A stretch of 64,000 nt of DNA, from NCBI RefSeq assembly GCF_018224955.1, contig NZ_JAGTUU010000004.1, positions 434,001-498,000 of the forward strand. The letters run 5' to 3'. The position numbers and the translations under genes were made by a program. This DNA comes from Thetidibacter halocola. GTDB lineage: Bacteria; Pseudomonadota; Alphaproteobacteria; Rhodobacterales; Rhodobacteraceae. The notes beneath the pieces were generated by a model that searched no databases, was not told the origin of the DNA, and saw only the letters and a list, made by a program, of their open reading frames with translations. This document shows positions 16,912-25,748 of this stretch, one piece after another (within the stretch, counting starts at the first letter, position 1; each line of letters begins with the position of its first letter).

Positions 16912-18866
16912 ACATCCAACTCCTCCACGAACCGCGCGTTCTCCTGGATATACTGAAAGCGCAGTTCCGGCTTCTTGCCCATCAGGCGCTCGACCAGGTC
17001 GCCGGTCTCTCCGGGTTCGTCCTCGTCGATGGTCACGCGGATCAGCGTCCGCGTCGCGGGGTCCATCGTGGTGTCCTTCAGGTCCTTGGCGTCCATCTCG
17101 CCCAGGCCCTTGAACCGCTGCACGTCGATCTTGCCCTTGCCGCCCAGCCCCCTGGCCATCGCGGCCTCCTTGGCGGCGTCGTTGGCGACATAGATCCGCT
17201 TCGGCCCCTGCGTCAGGCGATAGAGCGGCGGGCAGGCCAGGTACAGGTGCCCGTTGTCGATCAGCGGCCGCATCTGGGTGAAGAAGAAGGTCATCAGCAG
17301 CGAGGCGATATGCGCGCCGTCCACGTCGGCGTCGGTCATGATGATGACCTTCTCATAGCGCAGGTCGTCGATGTTGAACTTGCTGCCCAGCCCCACGCCC
17401 AGCGCCTCGCACAGATCGCGGATCTCGGCGTTCGAGGTCAGCTTGTTCGAGGCCGCGCCCAGCACGTTCAGGATCTTGCCCTTGAGCGGCAGCAGCGCCT
17501 GCGTCTCGCGGTTGCGCGCGCCCTTGGCCGAGCCCCCGGCCGAGTCGCCCTCGACGATGAAGATTTCCGTCCCCTCGCGGGTCTTGGAGGAACAATCGGT
17601 CAGCTTGCCGGGCAGGCGCAGTTTCTTGGTGGCGGACTTGCGGGCGGTTTCCTTTTCCTGCTTGCGCCGCATCCGCTCCTCGGCCCGCAGGACGAGGAAA
17701 TCGAGGATGGCGCCTGCGGATTTGGTGTCGGCCGCCAGCCAGTTGTCGAAATGGTCGCGCACCGCGCCCTCGACCAGCCGGGTCGCGGATTCGGATGACA
17801 GGCGATCCTTGGTCTGCCCGACAAAGGCCGGGTCGGCGATGAAGCACGACACCAGCGCGCAGCCCCCGGTCAGCATGTCCTCGCGGGTGATCTGCGCCGC
17901 CTTGCGGTTGCCGACAAGCTCGCCATAGGCCTTGATCCCCTTAAGGATCGCCGCCCAGAACCCCGCCACATGCGTGCCGCCCTCGGGCGTGGGAACCGTG
18001 TTGCAGTAGGACTGGATGAACCCGTCGCGCGAGGGTGTCCAGTTGATCGCCCATTCGACATAGCCGGCCTCGTTGAATTTCTCCCGGAACTCGACCTTGC
18101 CGGCAAATGGCTGCTCGGCATAGACGGCGGATTTGCCCAGCGTTTCCGAGAGATAGTCCTTGAGGCCGCCGGGAAAGTGAAAGGTCGCCTCGGTGGGCGT
18201 CTCGCCATCGTCGACAGCGGATTTCCAGCGGATCTCGACGCCCGAGAACAGGTAGGCCTTGGACCGCACCATCTTGAGCAGGCGCGCGGGCTTGAACCGG
18301 TGGTGGCCAAAGATCTCCTCGTCGGCGTGGAAGGTAACGGTGGTGCCGCGCCGGTTTGGGGCGCTGCCCACCTTTTCCACCGGGCCCTGCGGCTTGCCGC
18401 GCGAGAACCGCTGTTCGAACAGTTCCTTGTTGCGGGCGACCTGGACGACCATCAGGTCTGACAGCGCATTGACCACGCTTGAGCCCACGCCATGCAGGCC
18501 GCCCGAGGTCTGGTAGGCCTTGCCGCTGAACTTGCCGCCCGCGTGCAGGGTGCAGAGGATCACCTCGAGCGCGGATTTGCCGGGGAATTTCGGGTGCGGA
18601 TCGACCGGGATGCCGCGGCCGTTGTCGCGCACCGTGACCGAGAAATCCTCGTGCAGCTCGACCTCGATGCGGTTGGCATGGCCCGCCACCGCCTCGTCCA
18701 TCGAGTTGTCGAGGATCTCTGCCACCATGTGGTGCAGCGCGCGCTCGTCTGTGCCGCCAATATACATGCCGGGGCGCTGGCGGACGGGCTCCAGCCCCTC
18801 CAGCACCTCGATCGAGGAGGCGTCGTAATCGGACACGTCGGCTGCGGAAAGAAGGTCGTCGGCCAT
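16908..18866 (-). CDS. parE: DNA topoisomerase IV subunit B
   Basis: The protein is 652 residues. The GHKL ATPase domain (LEPVRQRPGMYIGGTDERALHH, ILDNSMDEAVAGHA, DNGRGIPVD, TSGGLHGVGSSVVNAL), transducer domain and TOPRIM domain (VEGDSAGGSAKG, DADVDGAHI) are complete, and the C-terminus ends in the usual ParE way (GEMDAKDLKDTTMDP). Length fits alphaproteobacterial ParE, shorter than GyrB. With ParC it decatenates daughter chromosomes. The only oddity is the foreign gene fused by overlap to its 3' end. Confidence 0.95.
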   Translation of the reverse strand: MADDLLSAADVSDYDASSIEVLEGLEPVRQRPGMYIGGTDERALHHMVAEILDNSMDEAVAGHANRIEVELHEDFSVTVRDNGRGIPVDPHPKFPGKSALEVILCTLHAGGKFSGKAYQTSGGLHGVGSSVVNALSDLMVVQVARNKELFEQRFSRGKPQGPVEKVGSAPNRRGTTVTFHADEEIFGHHRFKPARLLKMVRSKAYLFSGVEIRWKSAVDDGETPTEATFHFPGGLKDYLSETLGKSAVYAEQPFAGKVEFREKFNEAGYVEWAINWTPSRDGFIQSYCNTVPTPEGGTHVAGFWAAILKGIKAYGELVGNRKAAQITREDMLTGGCALVSCFIADPAFVGQTKDRLSSESATRLVEGAVRDHFDNWLAADTKSAGAILDFLVLRAEERMRRKQEKETARKSATKKLRLPGKLTDCSSKTREGTEIFIVEGDSAGGSAKGARNRETQALLPLKGKILNVLGAASNKLTSNAEIRDLCEALGVGLGSKFNIDDLRYEKVIIMTDADVDGAHIASLLMTFFFTQMRPLIDNGHLYLACPPLYRLTQGPKRIYVANDAAKEAAMARGLGGKGKIDVQRFKGLGEMDAKDLKDTTMDPATRTLIRVTIDEDEPGETGDLVERLMGKKPELRFQYIQENARFVEELDV

Positions 18867-18946
18867 GGTGCTGCTCTGCCTGTTCTTGGATTGTGCCGCA
18901 GTATGGCAGAGCGCGCCGGGCGGTGGAAGGGTTCCGGTGCCCGGGC

Positions 18947-19153
18947 TCAGCGCGAGAACGCGCCGGGCGACAGATCGAAGAAGGCCGCGCGCGGCGTGTC
19001 CAGCGAGACGGCAACAGGCGGGGCGGCTTCGGGGCCCGGCAAGACGATCTGCGCGGCCACGCCCAGGCCCACGATGGCGCAGAGCACAGTCAGAACCGGC
19101 GCGTGCGGGTCGCGCGGTCGGCTCGTGTCGGGGCGGGTGTGACGCTTTGGCAT
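18947..19153 (-). CDS. Small predicted membrane protein (uncertain)
   Basis: The proposed 68-residue product starts at ATG 19153. A hydrophilic, basic N-terminus (MPKRHTRPDTSRPRDPH) precedes one hydrophobic helix (APVLTVLCAIVGLGVAAQIVL, about 21-41) and a short tail ending in DLSPGAFSR. The upstream part of this frame overlaps the VOC gene and is dropped. No good ribosome binding site is seen. It resembles small single-pass proteins often annotated as hypothetical in this bacterial group. Confidence 0.45.
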   Translation of the reverse strand: MPKRHTRPDTSRPRDPHAPVLTVLCAIVGLGVAAQIVLPGPEAAPPVAVSLDTPRAAFFDLSPGAFSR

Positions 19154-19211
19154 GGGCGCAAACTCATCGAGGATTGCGCGGAAATTTCGGCGCGGGCCGG
19201 GCGGTTTCCGG

Positions 19212-19592
19212 TCAGGCGTTTTCGGCTGCGTCGAAATCGACATGGATGTGGTTGCCATCGGGGTCGTGGAAATTGACCTGCACGATGGGAAAGCCCGGAA
19301 CCGGGTCGATGCTGTAGGGGATCTTGTGCGACTCCAGCGTTTCCCGGAACCCCGCCATGCCCGTCGCGCGAAAGGCGAAATGCTCCATCGTGGCGGCGCG
19401 GCCAAAGCAGCGCGCCTCGGCCACGGCGACCAGGTGAATCAGCGCGCGGTCGCCTAGGTAGAGCCACGCGCCGTCAAAGCTGAAATCGGGGCGCTTGCCG
19501 GGATGCATGTCCAGCACTGCGCCATACCAGGCGATCATCTCGGGCAGGCGGGTGGTGCGCAGGTTGACATGGTCGAAGGCGGTCAGCGGCAT
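19212..19592 (-). CDS. VOC-superfamily (glyoxalase/dioxygenase fold) protein
   Basis: The protein is 126 residues, one complete pair of beta-alpha-beta-beta-beta modules. FDHVNLRTTRLPEMIAWYGAVLDMHPG is the typical opening; MEHFAFRATG and DPDGNHIHVDF give the second half. Metal ligands are probably His8, His in the HFAF stretch and the terminal HVDF, where the family's usual Glu is replaced by Asp. Substrate unknown. Its ATG overlaps the VWA gene stop (TGATG), so the two are translationally coupled. Confidence 0.85.
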   Translation of the reverse strand: MPLTAFDHVNLRTTRLPEMIAWYGAVLDMHPGKRPDFSFDGAWLYLGDRALIHLVAVAEARCFGRAATMEHFAFRATGMAGFRETLESHKIPYSIDPVPGFPIVQVNFHDPDGNHIHVDFDAAENA

Positions 19593-20293
19593 CAGGAGGG
19601 TTTCCTTGTCAGGTCGACTGCGCCGAGCACGTTGCAGCCAAGGGTCACGCGCAGGGCAGTGACCAGTTCATCCACGGTCTCGGCGCTGACATACTGACCG
19701 CCCGTGTCGTCGGCAAGACAGCGCGCAACGCTGACCGCCTCGGCATAATCCGTGCTTTCCCAGCCGAAATGGTCGCCGCGCACCTTGTAGCCGATGACAT
19801 GCACGGTCAGGCCCGGCGCAAGCGCCCTGAACTCCGCGGCCAGCTGGCAGGGCGCGCCGTTGCAGGTTTCCTTGCCGTCCGTCACCAGGACAACCGCGCC
19901 CGGTTGGTTGCGCCAGTCCAGCACCTCGGCCGCCTGCCGCACCGCCTCTGTCAGGGGCGTGCCGCCAGCCGGGCGCAGCGCATCGACCTCGGACACGATG
20001 CGGGGCGCGGCATCCCATTGCGGGGTAAAGCGCAGCGAGATGTTGCGGCAGGTCCGGTCGCCGCCCGGCCCGTAGATCACCAGGCCAAGGCGGCGGACCG
20101 GCGCGATTTCCGGCAGCGCTTGCCGCAGGGCGGCCCGCGCCTCGGAGATGCGCGGCACGCCGATCTGGTTGAAGCCGATCTCGGCCATAGAACCCGAGCC
20201 GTCGAAGACGATCATCGCGTCCTCGGTGCAGCGTTCGCCGGCGGCAAGCGGCGCCGCGGCCAGCACAAGGGCGGAGAGAAGGCGCAGCAACAT
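19592..20293 (-). CDS. Secreted VWA-domain protein
   Basis: The protein is 233 residues from ATG 20293; the very long open frame beyond it is antisense to the reductase gene and false. A signal peptide (MLLRLLSALVLAAAPLAAG) is followed by a von Willebrand A domain with a good MIDAS (IVFDGSGSMAEIG, then GGTPLTEAV and VTDGKETC). Paired cysteines (CTED, TCRN, TCNGAPCQ, RCLA, GCNV) fit an oxidising periplasm. It should bind a divalent metal and a protein or surface partner. Partner unknown; coupled to the VOC gene. Confidence 0.88.
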   Translation of the reverse strand: MLLRLLSALVLAAAPLAAGERCTEDAMIVFDGSGSMAEIGFNQIGVPRISEARAALRQALPEIAPVRRLGLVIYGPGGDRTCRNISLRFTPQWDAAPRIVSEVDALRPAGGTPLTEAVRQAAEVLDWRNQPGAVVLVTDGKETCNGAPCQLAAEFRALAPGLTVHVIGYKVRGDHFGWESTDYAEAVSVARCLADDTGGQYVSAETVDELVTALRVTLGCNVLGAVDLTRKPS

Positions 20294-20383
20294 GGGGGCG
20301 GTCCTTTCGCGCCGATGGTGCCAGTGACGGGGGACGTCTGTCCACTCTTTCGCGCGGGGCAAAGCCGTGGCACTGTCCGCCGC

Positions 20384-21316
20384 ATGACACAGCTCACCAC
20401 GATTGCAGGCGATCCCCTGCCCCCCTTCGCCTTCGGCACGATGCAGTTCGGCGCCCGCGCCGACGAGACCGCCAGCCGCGCCATGTTCGAATCCTGCCGC
20501 GAGGCGGGCATCCGGCATTTCGACACGGCCCATGCCTATAACGGCGGCGCCTCGGAAACCCTGCTGGGCCGTTTTGCCGCCGCCGAACGCGACCGGCTGT
20601 TCATCGCAACCAAGGCCGCCTATGCGGGCGGCGCCTCGGCCGCGAACATCCTGTCGAGCTTTGACGAAAGCCGCGCCCGGCTGGGCATGGACACGGTCGA
20701 CCTGCTCTACATGCACCGCTGGGACGACGCGGTGCCGCTTGAGGAGACCTTTGGCGCGCTGGCGCAGTTGCAGCAGGCGGGCAAGGTGCGCTTTGTCGGC
20801 GTGTCGAACTATGCCGCGTGGCAGGTGATGAAGGCGCAAGCGGTGGCGGAACGGCTGGGCACGCGGATCGACGTGATCCAGCCGATGTACAACCTGGTGA
20901 AACGCCAGGCCGAGGTCGAGATCCTGCCGATGTGCGCGTCCGAAGGCATCCTGCCGGTGCCCTATTCGCCGCTGGGCGGCGGTTTGCTGACGGGCAAGTA
21001 TGTCTCGGGCGGCAGCGGGCGTCTGACCGAGGACGACCGCTATGCCGAACGCTATGGCCTGCCTTCGATGCATGCGGCCGCGGCGGAACTGGTCGCCATC
21101 GCGCGCGAGGTGGGAGCCGATACCGCGACGCTGGCGGTGGCCTGGGTCGCGGCGAACCCCGCGCGGCCCGTGCCGATCCTGTCCGCACGCTCGGCGGCGC
21201 AACTGCGCCCCTCGCTCGAGGGGATGCGTTACCCCATGGATGCGGCACTATATGCGCGGCTGTCCAAGCTGGTGCCCGCACCGCCGCCCGCGACGGACCG
21301 CAACGAAGAGGCGTGA
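20384..21316 (+). CDS. Aldo/keto reductase
   Basis: The protein is 310 residues from ATG 20384. The family tetrad is visible: Asp and Tyr in HFDTAHAYNGG, Lys in IATKAAY, His in LLYMHRWDD. VRFVGVSNYAAWQV and VIQPMYNLVKRQAE are standard barrel segments, and the NADP(H) site ends in ILSARSAAQLRPSLEG. It reduces small aldehydes or ketones in the cytosol; the true substrate cannot be told. Divergent from the VWA gene. Confidence 0.92.
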   Translation: MTQLTTIAGDPLPPFAFGTMQFGARADETASRAMFESCREAGIRHFDTAHAYNGGASETLLGRFAAAERDRLFIATKAAYAGGASAANILSSFDESRARLGMDTVDLLYMHRWDDAVPLEETFGALAQLQQAGKVRFVGVSNYAAWQVMKAQAVAERLGTRIDVIQPMYNLVKRQAEVEILPMCASEGILPVPYSPLGGGLLTGKYVSGGSGRLTEDDRYAERYGLPSMHAAAAELVAIAREVGADTATLAVAWVAANPARPVPILSARSAAQLRPSLEGMRYPMDAALYARLSKLVPAPPPATDRNEEA

Positions 21317-21328
21317 GCAGGGTTCCGC

Positions 21329-21399
21329 CGCGCCTTCGGCGCGCCGACCGGCCGGGGGCGTTGGCCCCGGACCCCCAAGATATTTTCAGCCAGAAGAAG
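21329..21399 (+). repeat. Rhodobacteraceae-type intergenic hairpin repeat, copy 1
   Basis: Two hairpins (CGCGCCTTCGGCGCG, then GGGGC-GTTG-GCCCC) are followed by GGACCCCCAAGATATTTTCAG and CCAGAAGAAG. The same plan recurs at 23203. I recognise this as a dispersed intergenic element of Rhodobacteraceae genomes, probably acting as terminator/3'-end structure. Confidence 0.65.
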
Positions 21400-21407
21400 A
21401 GGCGCCG

Positions 21408-22079
21408 TCAGCGCCAAGTGACGACGTCTTCCAATGGGGCACGGGTGGTCCGGAACCCGTTGGCGGGATGATCCGGCTTGGGATAGCCCAAGGCGATGCC
21501 GCAAAGGATATCGCGGTCTTCGGCGATGCCGAACCAGTCGCGCATGAAGGGTGAGAAGCCGGCGACCGAGGCCATGGCGATCGAGGCAATGCCGCGCGCC
21601 TGCAAGGCCAGCAGTGTCGCGGTTACGAAGGCGCCGCAATCGAGGACACCATAGGCGCCCAAGGCCTTGGGCGTCGTGATCAGCAGGAAATGCGGCGCGC
21701 CGAACAGACGGAAATTCTCGCGCATCTGGGCGGTCGAGGCGGTGCGGTCGCCCTTTTGCACACCCACCGCATCATAAAGCTGCCAGCCGCAGGTGCTGCG
21801 GCGCTCCTTGTAGACGCCCTCGTAGGCGGCGGGGAAGGGAATGTCGCTGCTGTGCGGCGCGGTTTTCGTGTGCTCGTAAAGGGCAGCGGCAAGGTGGGCG
21901 GTTTCCTCGGCCCCGCAGGCATGGACCTGCCAGGGCTGTGAATTGCACCAGCTGGCGACATGCTGCGCGTCGGCCAGCGCCGCGTCGATCAACTCACGCG
22001 GCACCGGGTCGGGGCTGTACGCGCGGCAAGAGAAGCGGGTGCGCAGCACGCGGCCCAGGGTTTCGGCGTCTTGGGTCAT
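21408..22079 (-). CDS. Nitroreductase-family FMN oxidoreductase
   Basis: The protein is 223 residues. FMN-binding signatures are RFSCRAYSPDPVPRELIDAAL near the N-terminus and ASWCNSQPWQVHACG; IALGYPKPDHPANGFRTTRAPLEDVVTWR is the usual ending. Forms a dimer with one FMN per interface in known relatives and reduces nitro, quinone or similar compounds with NAD(P)H. Its start overlaps the CoA-transferase stop by four bases, so the pair is one operon. Confidence 0.88.
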   Translation of the reverse strand: MTQDAETLGRVLRTRFSCRAYSPDPVPRELIDAALADAQHVASWCNSQPWQVHACGAEETAHLAAALYEHTKTAPHSSDIPFPAAYEGVYKERRSTCGWQLYDAVGVQKGDRTASTAQMRENFRLFGAPHFLLITTPKALGAYGVLDCGAFVTATLLALQARGIASIAMASVAGFSPFMRDWFGIAEDRDILCGIALGYPKPDHPANGFRTTRAPLEDVVTWR

Positions 22080-23155
22080 ATGAGGCCCCTGTCCTTGAGG
22101 TCTTGCAGGATGGCGTCGGTATGCTGGCCCCGCCCAGGGCTTTCGCCTGGCCGGCAGGTCTGCCCGTCGAAGCGTGGCGCAGGCATAGGGGCGCCGCCCG
22201 ACCAGATGCCGCGGGCGGCGACATGGGGGTCGGATTGCGCCTCTGCCGGCGACAGGACGGGGGCGACGCAGGCGTCGGAGCCGTCGAACAGGGTGGCCCA
22301 GTGGTCACGCGGCTGTCCGGCGAAGATCGCGGCGAGGCGGTCTGCCTGGGCGGCCCATTGCGCCGGTTCGAATTGCGCGGCGAAGGCGGGATCGTCCTCG
22401 AGGCCCATGAGGCGGAGGAATTCGGCATGGAACTTCGGCTCGAGGCATTGGACGGAAACGTATCTGCCATCGGCGCAGGCATAGCAGCGCGACCAGTGCG
22501 GGCCGTCGAGCAGGCTTTGCCCGCGGGCGGTCGTCGAGAATTGCGCCCCCATGGACAAGAGCAGCGCCATCATGTGGCTGGCACCGTCGAGAATGGCGGC
22601 GTCGACCACGCTGCCCTGCCCCGTCGCGCGGGCGTTCAGCAGCCCCGCCAGCATGCCGACCGAGAGGTAAAGCGCGCCCGCCCCGATATCGCCCAGCATC
22701 GTGGGCGGCACGCCCGGCGCCTGGCCCGGCAGGCCGGCGTAGAACAGTGCGCCCGAGAGCGCGAGGTAGTTCAGGTCGTGTCCCGCCTGCGCCGCGCGCG
22801 GCCCATCCTGCCCCCAGCCGGTCATCCGGCCATAGACGAGGCGCGGGTTCAGCGCGCGAGCCTCGGCCGGGCCAAGGCCGAGACGTTCCATGACGCCGGG
22901 GCGCATGCCCTCTGTCAGGCCGTCGGCGGAGCGGATGAGGGCGCGGGCGGTGGCGAGGTCGGCGGGTTCCTTTAGGTCGAGCGCGATGGAGCGCTTGCCG
23001 CGGTCCAGCAGGTTGCGTTCCGGCGCACCGGGTGCGGTGCCCCCCCCCTTGCGGTGGATGACGATGAGTTCGGCGCCCAGATCAGCCAGCAGCATGCCGG
23101 CAAAAGGCGCCGGGCCCAGCGCCTCGAATTCCACGATGCGGATGCCGTCGAGCAT
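22076..23155 (-). CDS. CaiB/BaiF family CoA transferase (racemase-like)
   Basis: The protein is 359 residues of the class III CoA-transferase fold. LDGIRIVEFEALGPAPFAGMLLADLGAELIVIHR is the standard start; the catalytic Asp lies in PPTMLGDIGAGALYLS (about residue 155). Length and motifs fit both alpha-methylacyl-CoA racemases and formyl/carnitine CoA transferases. The CaiD-like operon 4 kb downstream makes a carnitine-related role possible but unproven. Upstream lie an intergenic hairpin repeat and a canonical EcfG-type motif. Confidence 0.88.
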   Translation of the reverse strand: MLDGIRIVEFEALGPAPFAGMLLADLGAELIVIHRKGGGTAPGAPERNLLDRGKRSIALDLKEPADLATARALIRSADGLTEGMRPGVMERLGLGPAEARALNPRLVYGRMTGWGQDGPRAAQAGHDLNYLALSGALFYAGLPGQAPGVPPTMLGDIGAGALYLSVGMLAGLLNARATGQGSVVDAAILDGASHMMALLLSMGAQFSTTARGQSLLDGPHWSRCYACADGRYVSVQCLEPKFHAEFLRLMGLEDDPAFAAQFEPAQWAAQADRLAAIFAGQPRDHWATLFDGSDACVAPVLSPAEAQSDPHVAARGIWSGGAPMPAPRFDGQTCRPGESPGRGQHTDAILQDLKDRGLI

Positions 23156-23202
23156 GGCTGTCCTCCCCGGGGGAGTGAAGCGGATATGGCTGGGGATGGA
23201 AA

Positions 23203-23265
23203 GGGGGCTCTGCCCCCGTCTCCCTTCGGGAGCCTCCCCCGGAGTTTTCCTGGCAAGATGAAACG
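23203..23265 (+). repeat. Rhodobacteraceae-type intergenic hairpin repeat, copy 2
   Basis: GGGGGCTCTGCCCCC and CTCCCTTCGGGAG hairpins are followed by CCTCCCCCGGAGTTTTCCTGG and CAAGATGAAACG, the same arrangement as at 21329 in the same orientation. It lies between divergent genes, so it is not a simple terminator here. Confidence 0.65.
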
Positions 23266-23286
23266 CAGGCGTTTCGCTTTCGTTCC
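23262..23286 (-). promoter_or_regulatory. EcfG-consensus promoter-like element
   Basis: Minus strand: GGAAC (23286-23282), 16-base spacer, CGTT (23265-23262). This is the exact general-stress sigma (EcfG) consensus known in alphaproteobacteria. It would fire toward the CoA transferase/nitroreductase operon with a leader of about 100 bases containing the hairpin repeat. Confidence 0.4.
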
Positions 23287-23306
23287 GGGCGGCCTATCTG
23301 TGGCGC

Positions 23307-25748
23307 ATGGTGGAGTTGCCGAAATCCTTGCAGGGCTGGTTCGATGCGCGCGGCTGGGCGCTGCATCCGCATCAGCGCGCCATGCTGGAACGCCGCGACG
23401 AGGCGGCGCTGTTGCTGATTGCACCGACCGGCGGGGGCAAGACGCTAGCGGGGTTCCTGCCGACGCTGGTGGAACTGGCGGAGGCGCCGCGGGGCGGGCT
23501 GCACACGCTGTATGTCTCGCCGCTTAAGGCGTTGGCGGCGGACATCCGTCGCAACCTGACGGTGCCCATCGAGGAAGCGGGCCTGCCGATCCGGGTGGAG
23601 GACCGGACCGGGGACACGCCGTCCTCCCGCAAGCTGCGGCAGCGGGCCGATCCGCCGCATATCCTGTTGACGACGCCGGAGTCGCTGGCTCTGCTGACCT
23701 CCTACGAGGATGCGCCCCGGATGTTCGCGGGCCTCCAGCGGGTGGTGGTGGACGAGATCCATGCGCTGGCGGAAAGCAAGCGGGGCGACCAGCTGATGCT
23801 GGCGCTGGCGCGATTGCAGGGGATGTGCCCCGGTCTGCGGCGGGTGGGCCTGTCGGCGACGGTCGAGGACCCGCCGGCGCTGGCGCGGTTCCTGGCACGG
23901 CATCCCGATCCCTGTGCCGTGCTGGAGGCCGATCCGGGGCCGGACCCGGATATCTCGATGCTGGTCACGGACGAGCCGCCGCCCTGGTCGGGAGGCGGCG
24001 CGAAATACGCCATCCCCGCTGTGCTGGAGCAGGTCAAGCGCCACAAGACCACACTGATCTTTCACAATACCCGCGCTCAGGCCGAGCTGTTCTTTCACAA
24101 CCTGTGGCTGGCGAACGAGGATGGGTTGCCGATCGGCATCCACCATGGCTCGCTTGATCGTGGCCAGCGGGAAAAGGTCGAGGCGGCGATGGTCGCGGGC
24201 CAGTTGCGGGCCATCGTCTGCACCGGGTCGCTCGACCTTGGGATCGACTGGGGCGATGTCGACCTCGTGATCCAGGTCGGAGCGCCGAAGAACGTCAAGC
24301 GGCTGGTGCAGCGGATCGGGCGGGCAAACCATCGCTACAACGCGCCGTCCAAGGCGCTGCTGGTGCCTGCGAACCGGTTCGAGGTTGTCGAATGCCTCGC
24401 CGCGCTGGAGGCGGTGCGGGCGCATGACCTCGATGGCGACCCGCGCGGACGGGGGCCGCGCGACGTGCTGTGCCAGCATATCCTGATCGCCGCCTGTTCC
24501 GGGCCGTTCGAGGCCGGCGCACTGTACGACGAGATGCGCAGCGCCGGACCTTATGCCGACATCACGCGCGCCGAATTCGACTCCTGTCTCGATTTCTGCG
24601 CCACCGGGGGTTACGCGCTGCGGGCCTACGACCGGTGGCAAAGGCTGATGCAGAGGCCCGATGGCCTGTGGCAGCTGCGCGACCCCCGCTCTGCCGTGCG
24701 CATCCGGCAGAACGTGGGCACGATCCAGGACACCGACACGCTCAAGGTGCGTTGGCGCGGGCGGGGCGGGGCGCCGCTGGGCGAGATCGAGGAGGGGTTC
24801 GCCGCCAGCCTCGGCAAGGGCGACACGTTCCTGATCGGCGGGCAGATCGTGCGCTACGAGGGGATGCGCGAACTGGTGGTCGAGGTGTCGCGCGATGCCG
24901 CGAAGAAGCCCAAGATCGCAACCTTCATGGGGACAAAATTCGCCACCTCGACCCAGCTTTCGGACCGCATCCTGCGGCTTTTCCAGTCCGGCGACTGGTC
25001 GGCCCTGCCGGACCACACCGCCGACTGGCTGCGGCTGCAGGCCGAGGTCAGCCGCCTGCCCGAACCCGGACGCCTGCTGATCGAGACCTTTCCGCGCGAC
25101 GGACGTCAGCAGATGGTGGTCTACGGCTTTGCCGGGCGCAACGCGCAGCAGACGCTGGGCCTGCTCCTGACCAAGCGGATGGAGGAGATGGGGCTGGCGC
25201 CGATGGGCTTTGTCTCGACCGACTATGCCACGCTGATCTGGGGGCTGGACGCCGTGGTGGACCCGCGCCCGCTGTTCGACCTTGGCGCGCTCGAGGCGGG
25301 GCTGGATGGCTGGCTGGCGGGCAACGCCGTGATGAAGCGGACCTTTCGGGCCAGCGCCACCATCGCCGGGCTGATCGAGCGGAACCTGGGCGGGCAGCGC
25401 AAGACCGGGCGGCAGGCCACCATGTCGTCCGACATCCTCTATGACACGCTTCTGAAATATGACCCCGATCACCTGCTGATGACGATCACCCGCGAGGAGG
25501 CCCTGCGCGGGCTGGTGGATTTTGCCCGTATCCGCGAGATGTGCGCGCGGGTGGGCGACCGGATCGATCACCTGGCGCTCAGCCGCGTGACGCCGCTGGC
25601 CGCGCCGCTGTTCCTCGAACCGGGGCGGGTGCCGATCAACGGTGCGGCGGACGAGCGCCTGTTGCAGGAGGAGGTCACGCGCCTGCTGGACGAGTCCGGG
25701 CTGGCACAGGTGGCGGTGCAGCCGCGGCCTTGGCGGGTGCCTTACTAG
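23307..25748 (+). CDS. Lhr-like DEXH helicase (ligase-associated DNA damage response type)
   Basis: The protein is 813 residues, the Lhr-core length. Walker A APTGGGKTLAGF, DEIHALAESKRG, SATVEDPPAL, the second RecA domain with SLDLGIDWGDVDLVIQVG and QRIGRANHRYN, then the winged-helix and Lhr-specific C-terminal domain (about 430-800). Relatives travel with an ATP-dependent DNA ligase, an exonuclease and the metallophosphoesterase PdeM; none of these adjoins it here. It ends base-to-base against the convergent GlxA-type regulator. Confidence 0.9.
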   Translation: MVELPKSLQGWFDARGWALHPHQRAMLERRDEAALLLIAPTGGGKTLAGFLPTLVELAEAPRGGLHTLYVSPLKALAADIRRNLTVPIEEAGLPIRVEDRTGDTPSSRKLRQRADPPHILLTTPESLALLTSYEDAPRMFAGLQRVVVDEIHALAESKRGDQLMLALARLQGMCPGLRRVGLSATVEDPPALARFLARHPDPCAVLEADPGPDPDISMLVTDEPPPWSGGGAKYAIPAVLEQVKRHKTTLIFHNTRAQAELFFHNLWLANEDGLPIGIHHGSLDRGQREKVEAAMVAGQLRAIVCTGSLDLGIDWGDVDLVIQVGAPKNVKRLVQRIGRANHRYNAPSKALLVPANRFEVVECLAALEAVRAHDLDGDPRGRGPRDVLCQHILIAACSGPFEAGALYDEMRSAGPYADITRAEFDSCLDFCATGGYALRAYDRWQRLMQRPDGLWQLRDPRSAVRIRQNVGTIQDTDTLKVRWRGRGGAPLGEIEEGFAASLGKGDTFLIGGQIVRYEGMRELVVEVSRDAAKKPKIATFMGTKFATSTQLSDRILRLFQSGDWSALPDHTADWLRLQAEVSRLPEPGRLLIETFPRDGRQQMVVYGFAGRNAQQTLGLLLTKRMEEMGLAPMGFVSTDYATLIWGLDAVVDPRPLFDLGALEAGLDGWLAGNAVMKRTFRASATIAGLIERNLGGQRKTGRQATMSSDILYDTLLKYDPDHLLMTITREEALRGLVDFARIREMCARVGDRIDHLALSRVTPLAAPLFLEPGRVPINGAADERLLQEEVTRLLDESGLAQVAVQPRPWRVPY

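Noticed and set aside
20294-21202. 900-base upstream extension of the VWA gene frame
   Set aside because: Antisense to the aldo/keto reductase; the VWA signal peptide starts cleanly at 20293.
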